From the NCBI GenBank assembly GCA_030323885.1, contig CM059203.1, positions 1,426,001-1,490,000 of the forward strand: a stretch of 64,000 nt of DNA, read 5' to 3'. The stretch's first letter is position 1. Every line of letters starts with the position of its first letter. A program made the translations under genes and the position numbers. Under the pieces are notes generated by a model that was not told the origin of the DNA, ran no database searches, and saw nothing but the letters and a program-made list of their open reading frames with translations. This stretch comes from Branchipolynoe longqiensis (Eukaryota; Annelida; Polychaeta; Phyllodocida; Polynoidae). Below, piece by piece: positions 1-12,000 of this stretch.

Positions 1-3000
1 AAGCCCTACGTCCCGCTCTTCTGTAGCGTGGTTACCAAGTACGCCTTGTTGGTTCTGTTTGTGACATTTGCGCTTCAGCAGTAAAAGGTTCTATTAACGT
101 GACTTACGATGAGCTGAAGCCCTACATCCCGCTCTTGTGTAGCGTGATTACCAAGTATGCTTTGTTGATTTTGTTTGAGACATTTGCGCTTCAGCAGTAA
201 AAGGTTCTATTAACGTAACTTATGACATGCTGAAGCCCTGCGTCTCTCTCTTCTGTAGGTGTTACCAAGTAGCTTGTGTTTTTTGGACTTTTTCAGAGTA
301 AAAGGTTCTTTAATGTGACTTACGAAGCTAACCTACGTCCTCTTCTTACGTGGTTACCAAGTACGCCTTGTTGGTTTTGTTTGTGACGTTTAGTCTTCAG
401 TAGTAAAAGGTTCTGTTAATGTGACTTACGATGAGCTAAAGCCCTACGTCCCGCTCTTCTCTAGCGTGGTTACCAAGTACGCCTTGTTGGTTTTATTTGT
501 AACATTTGGGCTTCAGCAGTAAAAGGTTCTGTTAATGTGACTTACGATGAGCTGAAGCCCTTTGTCCCGCTCTGCGTATGCCTTGTTTGTTTGCGACATT
601 TGGGCTTCAGCAGTAAAAGGTTTTGTTAACGTGACTTATGACACACTGAAGCACTACGTCCGTTCTTCTGTAGCGTGGTTACCAAGTTTGCCTTGTTGGT
701 TCTGGTTTTTGTGACATTTAGACTTCAGCAGGAAAATGTTCGATTAAAGTGACTTAGTGTTCCCTGATATGCTTGAGTGCAGTGTAGAGTAAGGTAGAGT
801 GTTGAGGTTAGAGTAAGGTACAGTGTAGAGTAACGCAGAGTGTAGAGTAAGGTAGGGTGTAGAGTGTAGAGTAAGGTATCTAAGTTGAATATGTAGGATG
901 AAATCTAGAAAAGTGTCTATCGATTAAATTTAATTATTATCAATTAAAACTTTCATAATTTTTATTATCTATTAAATTATTACTATCTAATAAATTACAC
1001 ATTATTAGTATGTATTACATTTAATTATCTATTAAGGTTGCATTATTGTTATTATCTATTTAATTCTATCATCCATTAAATTTACATTATTATTATATAT
1101 TAAATTTACATTATTAACATGACCAGTGTCCCAAGATAGCAAGATTGAAATCAGATGAATCAAAGATGTCACCAATATTAGAACCCTGAGTGGCTGCAGC
1201 ATCATCTCTCTGACTAACCCGCTTGCCATTTCTCACTGTATCTCAATGTTTCTTGCTGTATCTCACCGTATCTCGCTGTTTCTCACCGTATCTCCTTATT
1301 TCTCGCTGTTTCTATCTGTATCATAGTTTCTCGGCGTATCTCACCGTTTCTTGCTGTATCTCGCTGTTTCTCATCATATCTCCCTATTTCTCGCTGTATC
1401 TCACTGTTTCTCACCATATTTCCCTGTATCTCACTGTATCTCGCTTTTTCTCACCATATCTCCCTATTTCTCACTGTATCTCACCGTTTCTCGATGTATC
1501 TCGCTGTTTCTCACCATATCTCCCTATTTCTCGCTGTATCTCACCGTTTGCGCTGTTTCTCACCATATCTCCCTATTTCTCGCTGTATCTGGCTGTTTCT
1601 CTCTGTATCTTGTTGTTTCTCACCATATCTCCCTATTTCTTGTTGTTTCTCGCTGTATCTCGCCATTTCTCGCTGTATCACCCTGTTTCTCGCTGTATCT
1701 CACCGTTTCTAGCTGTATCTGGCCGTTTCTCGCTGTATCTCACCGTTTCTCGCTGTATCTTCCTGTATCTCACCGTTTCTCGCTGTATCTTGCCATTTCT
1801 CGCTGTGTGCAGGATGGGTGCAGGCACCATGGACTATGGCCAGCTCTCTCAACAGATCGAGCTGCGGACAGGCAGCTTCGACGCCAGCATTCACATCTCA
1901 GATCACCACACACTCCCCAACGTCTATGAGCAGGTGAGTGTAGAGTATGGTAGAGTTTAGAGTAAGGTAGAGTGTACAGTAAGGTAGAGAGTAGAGTAAG
2001 GTGGAGGTTAGAGTAAGGTAGAGTGTAGTGTAAGGAAGAGTGTAGAGTATCGTAGGGTGTAGAGTAAGGTAGAGATTAGAGTAAGGTAGAGTAGGGTAGA
2101 GTGTTGAGTAAGATTGATGTTAGAGTAAGGCAGAGTGTAGAGTAGAGTAAGGTAGATGGTAGAGTAAGGTAGAGTGTAGAGTATGGTAGAGTGTAGAGTA
2201 TGGTAGAGTGTAGAGTAAGGTAGAGTGTAGAGTAAGGTAGAGGTTAGAGTAAGGTAGAGTGAGTGTAGAGTATGGTAGAGTGTAGAGTAAGGTAGAGTAG
2301 AGTAAGGCAGAGTAGAATATTGTATAGTAAGGTAGAGGTTAGAGTAAGGTAGAGTGTAGAGTAAGGTAGAGAGTAGAGTATGGTAGAGTGTAGAGTAAGG
2401 TAGAGTAGAGTAAGGTAGAGTAGAGTAAGGTAGAGTGTAGAGTAAGGTAGAGTGTAGAGTAAAGTAGAGGTTAGAGTAATGTAGAGTGTAGAGTAAGGTA
2501 GAGGTTAGAGTAAGGTAGAGTGTAGAGTAGTGTAGAGTAATGTACAGTGTAGAGTAATGTACAGTGAGTATAGAGGACCGAAGTGGTCGGCTAACGAAGG
2601 AAGTCTATGTTTACTATCACTTGAGTGCAAGATGCTGCACTATTACTTCGTTCTTCTTCTCCTTGAATGTGTCGATCTAATGACCTTGAGATAACATTTC
2701 TGATTCAACTAAAATAAGATACTTCTTAGAGTTGCATAGTCCGATGGTTTTGAGTTTCTGTAATTTTTCTGAGATTAATATATAATTTGATTGTTATAAT
2801 GTACCTTACTTTACTTTGAAGTAACTTTTATTTTAAATAGCTAACTTTTGAGATATTTGATGGACTCTGACACCATAGTGTAAAATATTGACCCGGTGTT
2901 CCCTTTTATGTTGTGACAAATGCTTAGTAAGCGCATCAGTATCTAAAGTAGATATGTAGAATCAAATCTAAATAATTGTTTTGGTTTTGAAAATGTGATG

Positions 3001-6000
3001 CTTTATCGGGCTATGCAGCTCTATTTTGATCTTTTTGTACTAAATGTATTTTATTCAGCGAATAATGTCTTTTGTCAGCGCCAGAGCACTGGTCACTTCC
3101 GGCATACAATTCCAGTTCAACATATGTATTATGCACTTGGTGAGCATGCATCATATGGTATTGCATGATTCGAGAATTTTCTTTAAACACTAAATTGTCT
3201 TCTTTTTTCAAAAAGATATAACATATCTCCAATACACATATATATATATATATTATTTTGTAAATATGCAAATCAGTGATCCAATCACCAATACCAAATG
3301 CGAGAAACCTGCCCATTTTTGAATCCCATCACAAGTGGTCCCGTATTGTGTGGCCTAATGATGGGATCAGAAGTCTGAGATTGCAGTGGGTACTTACATC
3401 AGAAAGGTTTTATGTCAATTTCAAGGAAAATGTTAGGTAATAGGTTTTGAAAGAAGGTCTAGTAGGGGTGGGAAGAGGATCAGCGTGTAGGGTTGTGTAG
3501 TGCATTTGAGAACTGGTCACTTCCGGCATACGTCCAATATATGTATGTACAAAGGTCAGGGTAAGGATGGCCTCTAGAATACCTAGAACTCATCACCAAT
3601 GCAGAGCACAAGCAAATTTGAGAGTTCCTAAGAACTGGACTGTTTCGCCTCTTGAAACTTTACCTGTTTTGTTGGTTATATTTTGCTGTCATTTGACACA
3701 GCATTTTGCTGCCATTTGCTACAAATCTGACCATTTTGAATTTTTATGTAAATTCCAATCTAAACATATCAATGTGATTAACACATTTTGTCATCAAACA
3801 AAAGTGACAAAATAAATTCCACTAACTTTTCACCATGAATATGGCCTTTGCTCCAAATGTGGCAATAGACCATCACCAATCAATCAATCAATCTCAGCGT
3901 TGATGTTTGTTGCAGGGTGTGTTATTCTCATCTTACTGCCTGGACAGAAATGCTGAAGCCATGTTCCAACTTTGGACTGAGATATTCCAACGGTAAGTTT
4001 CTTCTTTTTTAAATATCTTATTTTCTTTTATTTTCTTTTTTACGATGAAAAGAGAATGGGGGAACGTTGCTATCTTGCAGCAGTCTCAACCCCAGCATCT
4101 CGTCCTATAATTTAATTATACGACAAATCGACAGCTAAGTATCAAGAATTGTTTTTCTATTCACCAAGCAAATGTCTCAGCGGCTTTGCTATTCTTCACG
4201 ATTTCTGATAATTCTAAAAGTATTTGGATAATTTCACACATTCTAAGACATATGTAGACTGTTTCATGCAGTTTTTGTTTTTGTGATGGTTTATTTATCC
4301 TGTCCATAATGAATAAGTTGCATTGCGTCTTGTTTTCATCACTGAACAGCAATAGTTTCAATTTTGATAGTTGCCTTTGATTAGTGGCTAACCTGAATTA
4401 TGTTAGTTTTTTTAGATCATGTTTTGATAGATCGTGGGATTCGAACACATAGGTTTGAACCTGGTCGAGTCAAGCCAATGACTTAAAAATTGATACATGT
4501 CGCTTCCTATCCAGACACTTGGAATTATTAGGATACGGCAAGGACTGGTTGGCTCAGTGTCAGGATAATGTGACTGAGTGGGATATCAGCTCATCGTGCT
4601 GGTGGCCCGGTCTCCCAGTGGGACAGCACTATTAAGTCGACATGAGTGTGCACTGTCAGAAGTAGGTACCTATCATGATATGACCTTCGATGTTGCCAGG
4701 ACGTAAAATTCCAACATCCAAAAACCAATCAGGTCATGGTGCTGACGGCCTTGTCTCACAGAGGGGCAGCACTATAAGGTTGCCATGAGTGCGCACTGTC
4801 ACCACTCAGTACCCGTCCTGATATGACCTTAGATGTGGCCAGGACCTAAAACTCCAACAACGAACCAGCCAACTGTACTCAGTGCAGTTAAAGGTTTGAG
4901 ATTTATGCATAAATTGTTACTGCTACTTTTCAGGCTGACTTTGTCAGATTTGGAGCGGCTGCAGACTCTCACCGTCATGTCTGCGGCTGAGCTGGCCCAA
5001 GGTCTGTCAGGCGCTGGGCACTCCTTCGCAATGGCCCACTCAGCCAGCAAACTAACCGCGACTGCAGCTCTCACGGAAGCGCTCTCCGGCATTTCACAGG
5101 TAGACATCAGTATCGTCGTATCGTCATATCATCTTTCCAATACAGGGCTCGTGTGGGTTTTGAAAACCTGAAAAGTCATAGAATTTGATAATTCAGGATT
5201 CCAGGCCAGATAGCCATGGATTTTGTCTAAAGATCCTTTATGGCTGGTGCACACCTCCCATTTACGATTCGCGCGCTAAAACTGACTGCGACTCGCGACC
5301 CGTTTACGACTTAAAACTGGCCGATTCATTTTTCGAATCATATAAGATTCCAGTTTTAAACCCTAAACTGAGTTTTAAGTCGCGAATCGCAAGGCTCTGG
5401 TGTGCTAGGGGGTCACACACCTAACGACTAAAACTCAAACTTAGTCGTGAAACGGGCAGTTTTAGGTCGTAAACGGGAGGTGTGTGCCAGCCAATAAAAT
5501 TCTGGAAAATGGAAAATCGTGACTATCTTTTTTAGAATCCTATATTATATTTTATTCATAAACAGTTGGGGTGTTACGTGCATATCTTCTTTATTCATTA
5601 ATCAGTGGTGTTTTGTATTTAATCTGATTTTTGTGTTTGTTTTCCTGACTCTTGATTTTTATATTAAGCTATAAATATGTATATTTTTATTTTTTAGGTT
5701 TATTTCGGTTTATTTTCACTTCACATCTTACACAGCCAATCAGCAATTAATACGGCTGTTTTTTAGGGTACTTTAATTTAATAACTGTCTTTAAAATGTC
5801 CTGGAATTACCTTAGGTTTAGAAAATGTTACGCTTTCATCAGATTGTGCGGCTTTAACAGGGTTCGCACAATCTTGAAAAGGCCTTGAATTTGAAGATGT
5901 CTCTTGAAAAGGCCTTAAATTTGAAAAAACCCTGAAAAGCCTTGAAAATTGACCAAATGCCCCCCAAAAAAAACTTGAATTTTGGGAGAGGAGAGGGGGC

Positions 6001-9000
6001 AAATTTTAATATCAACAGTGTTTTGAATGGCTAGGTGTGTGGCTTATTAATTAATATTGGACAATTGTTAAGTATAATAAAGATGTTAATTCCGTACTTG
6101 CTTCTTTTGCTTTATAAAAATAGCATACAGAAACCTGGTGAAGTAAGACCATAAAGAGTTGACATGTATATAATCATTATAATGTCATAGTTTTTCGGCC
6201 TTAAAAAATGAATTTCTTACCTCTAAATGCCCTAAGAAGGCCTCAAATTTGGTTGCTAAATATCTGTATGAACCCTGTTTATACGAAAACGTCAATGTTG
6301 TCTAATTGTGTTCCTCAGGTGAACTTGATGAAGACTGTGGCGGAGATGAAGGACATGGCACCGACTCTGCAGAAACTCCGCGATATCGGAACGCACCTCC
6401 TCAGCCGCAACAACATGAGGTGATGGCAGCCATCTTTTATTTCAATCTTTTTATGGGAGTATATACTGACACCGTGTCACTAAATACTTCTTCCATTGTT
6501 TAGTGACACAGAGCCAACCATTAAAGTCGATATATTTTTGTATACACCGTATCGGTAGAGCGCAGGCTTCCCCTGCAGAATGTCGAGAGTTTGAATCCCA
6601 GCCAAGTTAGACCAATGAGTTATTAATTTGATACTTGGCGCTACCCAGCTTGGTGCTCAGCATTAATAGGATATGACTCGGACAGTGTCAGGATAATGTA
6701 ACTCTGTGGGATATCGAGTCATGGTCTCTCAATGGGGCAGCACTATAAAGTCACCGTGAGTGCATAATAACTTACGAAATTGATACTTGTCGCTTCCTAT
6801 CCAGGCACTCGGCATTATTAGGATAGGGCAAGGACTCGTTGGCTCAGTGTCAGGATAATGTGACTGAGTGGGATATCAGGTCATGGTTCCAGTGGCCTGG
6901 TCTCCCAGTGGGGCAGCACTATAAAATTGCCTTGAGTACGCATTGTCACAAGTCGGTACCCATCCTGATATGACCTCAGATGTAAATCTCCAACAACCAA
7001 CCATGAGTGTGCACTTTCACAAATCGGTACCCGTACTGATAGGTGTTAGGTGTTGCTAGGAGGTAAAACAACAACAAACAAACACAACATTAATCTGACT
7101 AGAAGCCCCCCCCACCCACCCTCATCAGGAGCTTCCAGATGCATGTGCTGCCACCTGCCGGTTTCCATGGCACTGCGCAGGGCCGCGTTCAGGGTGCGCT
7201 TCGGAGAAATTCTGGATGTCGAGCTAGTTTAGCTGCCGGGTGTCTTGAAAATGGCGGCCTCCATAGCGTGCAGCCATTTGCAATTGAAAAGAACAGCTCT
7301 GATTGGCTGAAACCCACGTCCATTTTGGAGGCGCTTTTGCCTCCTACCTGAAAAGTGAGACATCTTGGAGTCGACTCCGAGGTGAACCCTGTACGCAAAT
7401 TGGCCAAAAAGACGTCGCGGAGCCATATCAGAGTTGACTCATACCCTGAACTCGGCCTAGGTGCAGTAATAGCCTGGCGCGCCACCATGCAGGAGCGAGG
7501 TGCATGACGGTATTGATTATCTGTTTGTAGGATTGCATTGAACGCGACACCTGAAGCAATGCCGGGCATGGTGAAGGAGACCGAGAATTTTGTCATCGGA
7601 CTTAGCGGAGACGGCAATCCGGGGGAAACCTACACCACCGTAAGTCGCAGGGACTTATCAAAGTATTGATGAAACAACATTTTTGTTAAACTAACATAGT
7701 ATATCTAGATTAAAACTCTAATTGCATTGGCACAAAGTATATTATATATGTTAACTATGTCCACAAATATAATCGAAAACCAAACAAATTCGAAGGGGAA
7801 ATCAAACCATATGGATTATGACCACTACTGCACATCAATGAAAACAAGTGCATGCACTTATCCATTATGTGCAGAATAAACAAACCATCACTAAAAAAAA
7901 ATATTTTAAATTGGTATTTTTCAAAAGAATTCAGATATTCAGTGGCAAGGTCTTTTGGCCATACATTGTTGCCTCCTACTTGAAAAAGCGCAACGTTCTG
8001 GAGTCGAATCCAAGACGCACCTTGAATGCAAATTGGCAAATAAGACGTAACGCAGCCGTCTCTGAGGTGTACCCTGAACGCGGCCATGGCCTCACTATGT
8101 GTAGGCTGCGGTGACTTACTCATGTGTTGAAGAATTGTCGCCTATGTCGGCCTCATCACCCCAGCGTTCCATTCTAGGTGGAGGACTTCCGGCCGAGCGA
8201 GACGCAGACGCACTTCCTACTTCCATTCCAGGTGAACTACATGAGCCGGTCGATGAAGACTACCCCTTACACACACGCAGACCACGCAAGGCAAGTTACT
8301 TACATTGGCAACAGTGTGTGATGGTGTATAACTGAGTGAGTCGGTGTATTGCTGATCGGCACCAAAGGGCATCTCCACGGCAAGAATTAGCCACAAGAAT
8401 TAGGAGCCACAAATGTATTATACTGTGGTGGGCTGTGTCCTACTCGGCTTGAGAAAAAACAGGAGTAATACTGAGATAGCTTCAATCCCCAGGGTGCTCT
8501 CTGGTTTATTCCGCCAAGGTCAGAATAGGAATGACCTGTCGCTGCCCAGCCAGATAGCATGTAACCTTCGTTGGGGGGTGGCCGCTAGCAATGGGTTGAA
8601 ATGCGACCCTACGGACTGTTCCCGCTAGTGTGCTGCCACCTGTTGGTACTTCTGAGCAAACAGGGGTCAGCGTAGTCGCAACTGCCACTATGTGGTAGTG
8701 GGGCTCATTGTGGACTACTACAATACTACTTGAATACTTCAATTTTAAAGCACCCACTAAAAAAATAACAGTTCACGTCTCTTACACTTTTAGTATTATT
8801 AGCGATAAGGAAAGAAAAGTGGGCGAAGAAAACAAAACCATCTGGAAATGGTGCAGTTGTACTAGCATGGTTTGTACGCATCCGGAAAACCCTGGAAAAC
8901 CCTGGAAAATAAAGTAATGTATTCAAGTGCTTGAATGCCCTTGAAAATCATCTTACTGTCTGGAAAACCCTTGAAAATGATAATTTTATGTCAAATAAAA

Positions 9001-12000
9001 CATAAATGGTGTGATTTAAAATATATATAGATATATATGTCGTGGGGGTGATGAAAATGGGAAATATTGCGCCTGGAGCAGGACTCAAACCCACATCTCC
9101 TTGCATTCCGGGCCAGTGTGCTAACCATTACACCACCTAGGCTCCCTGATATCACCATACTTCCCACGCCTACCTGTCTATGCGGCTCCTTGCCTGAGAG
9201 GTCAGTGCAGACCACCACACTCGTCCCCCTGGAATTGTAAGTCTTTTAATGCTTACAATTACATACATACAGGCAATGCACTTACAAATACATACACAGG
9301 GTAGGTTCAACAACTATACAGCGCGTAGCTTGTACAGGATCCTGGTCACAGCACCAGTGTCGTGGGGGTGATGAAAATGGGAAATATTGCGCCTACAGCG
9401 GGACTCAAACCCACATCTCTTTGCATTCTGGGCCAGTGTGCTAACCATTACACCACCTAGGCTCCCTGATATCACCATACTACCCACACCTACCTGTTTA
9501 TGCGGCTGCTTGCCTGAGAGGTCAGTGCAGACCACTACATATATTTTGCAATACAAGAATCACATGGCCTTGAGATCCAAGCAATAGCACCACCATTTTC
9601 AAACAGGCATTTTTTCACTTTTAGCACGATGATGTCCTGGAATTTTAGTAAAGTTGCCCTGGAAAGTGCTTGAAAATCCCTTGAATTTTGACTTCCTTCA
9701 AGTGTATGAACGCTGGCTATAATTACTGGACATTTTCCTTTGACGCCTGCGTTTAACCTCCCCGGACTACTGGTTCTGAATGCACCGAGCAGCCAGTGTC
9801 GATTCCTCTGGTTTCCACACTACCGGGGAGGGTTTTTGGGGGAGTTTTTTGTTGTTGTTTTTGTTTGGGGGGGGGGGTGTCAGATCCTGCTAGCATCCCT
9901 AGGATAATAGTGCATTACAAGTCTACAAACTGTTCTGTTCTTAGAAATATTTGTCTTCCCCCCAATAGCCGATGTTTATTTTTTGTGCTGGGGGGGTCGT
10001 TAATCAAACTTTTTCATTCCAGTTTGCGGGTCTTGGCTCGGCTGATGACGAATAAATATCTGCACAGAGAAATCAGGTGAGATTTCATTTTTTTTAAATA
10101 GCTAAATTAAGACAAGGTAGAGAATTTATGGAGTTCACTATGTGATATTATATATATCCTTATATTTTTTGTTTATCATATAGGTACAGAGTTTGGAAAA
10201 TAATATATGCGTAAATTTTGTTTGTTATTGTGATTTGTTCGAGATTAAAGTTGCATGGTTCAATGTATTTTAATTTCTGTCATCTTTTAAGCTAATTTGA
10301 TCATTTCAAGCTAGTAAAGATATAAGAATATATAATAATTTTTAAAGATAACTATTATAACGATAATGTGATATACCTTACCTTATAATCTACCTTACTT
10401 TAATTTGAAGTAACCTTTCTTGTATATAGCAATGTTGTGCATATCTGGTGGTTTATAGCGAGTGCTATATTTGGTATGCAGGTATTGCAGTACCTCAGGG
10501 AGTTTGACGCCCCTGCCCTGCAGAGTTGTAAACCACTGCCTTGTGGTACAGGTTCTTGACAGAACCGAAGGCTAAGGGAGCAAACCCTGAACAGAAAACC
10601 ATGTCACTGGCAGCATCAAGGGCGGTTGATGTATGAAACTCCCAACATCTCCCAACCAGCCACTGCAGGGACAAATAGTTTTGCGCCTGTCTGGACATGT
10701 TCTTGCCAGTGTGAAACCTCTATTTGCTACCCGAGAGAATGCCGCTGGTAACTTGCAAAAGCCAGCAGCACTTCAACACTTTTGCAGGCAGCTTTCATGA
10801 AATATAGGTGCCCTCGTCTCCGGTTCAATGATACCATCAAGAGAAACCTGAAGCTGAGAGACATTAAGACCGACTCATGGACATCACTCTCACAGCAGAG
10901 AGCTAAATGGAGAGCGGCAGTCAAGTAATGAAAGCAGTCTTTGTCGCATCGCGACCGACAGCATGATGATATAGCTAACCTGACAGATATTTGGAGTGAA
11001 ATTATGCAAGATTAATCTTGTCTTTTGGTTTTGAAAAGTTGATGCCTTGCTGGGACTATGCAGCTTTAAGCTGAGCTTCCATTAGTGTGTAGTGTGGGTG
11101 ATTGGATTTTATGCGCCCTTACACCAGTGAGTTAATATCGGGATGGGTGTTCACTTGTGACAGTGATTTCATCACTTGTCTACCTTAGCCGCTATGTGCA
11201 ATTTAATCTGAAGATCACACATGATGCACATCGCGTATCGCATGACCTACATCGCAATGTCACATTACGCGTTAATGGAATGTCGGCTTTACTTTGTGTA
11301 GAGAGAAGGGTGGAGCGTATGGGGGCGGTGCGGTTGGTTCAACTGGATCTCTGCGCTTCTACTCGTATAGGTAAGGTTTTATATTGCATTGTATTTTTAA
11401 TTCATTTAATGAATTCATTTAGTATTGACGCCCCTATTTGCATATAATACTGACAGCCCTATTTACATATGCTACTGACAGCCCTATTTACATATTCTAG
11501 TGACAGTCCTATTTACTTATAGCACTGACAGCCCTATTTACATATGCTACTGACTTCTCTATTTACATATTCTACTGACAGCCCTATTTACATATATCAC
11601 TGACAGCCCTATTTACATATACAACTGACAGCCCTATTTACATATACCACTGACATCCCTATTTGTGTATACTACTGAAAACCCTATTTACATATACTAC
11701 TGACCAATCTTTTGCATATACTACTGAAAACCCTATTTACATATACCAGTGACTTTCCTATTTACATATACTGCTGACAGCCCGATTACATAGAGCACTG
11801 ACAGTCCTATTTGCATATACTACTGACAGCCCTATTTACATATGCTACTGACAGTCCTATTTACATATAGCACTGACAGCCCTATTTACATATACCACTG
11901 ACATCCCTATTGGTATATACTACTGACAACCCTATTTACATATACTACTGACATCCCTATTTGTATATACTACTGAAAACCCTATTTACATATACCAGTG

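Larger units (their letters stand above)
1..760 (+). repeat. Tandem array of about 116-bp exon-plus-intron units
   Basis: Eight head-to-tail units, each a 73-nt PITRM1 exon followed by a 43-nt intron-like spacer that runs from gtaygcc to the cttcagcag acceptor. The first is cut by the window edge and the last is fragmentary. The units differ by substitutions and indels, so the array is real DNA and not an assembly echo. Confidence 0.9.

Noticed and set aside
1223..1960. A 245-codon plus-strand ORF rich in SPYLxISRC
   Set aside because: It is the translation of the 20-bp minisatellite running into the PITRM1 exon in a different frame; no start or homology supports it.
4833..5171. A 112-codon ORF across the exon at 4934
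   Set aside because: It only reads through the real exon from intron and SINE sequence; splice signals define 4934-5099.
9060..9160. tRNA on the minus strand (SINE-B heads)
   Set aside because: A and B boxes are present, but the copies are all part of a 180-bp SINE and the cloverleaf does not close.
10495..10924. Minus-strand ORFs over the LINE fragment
   Set aside because: The recognisable protein signature (RFNDTIKRNLK ... WRAAVK) is on the plus strand.
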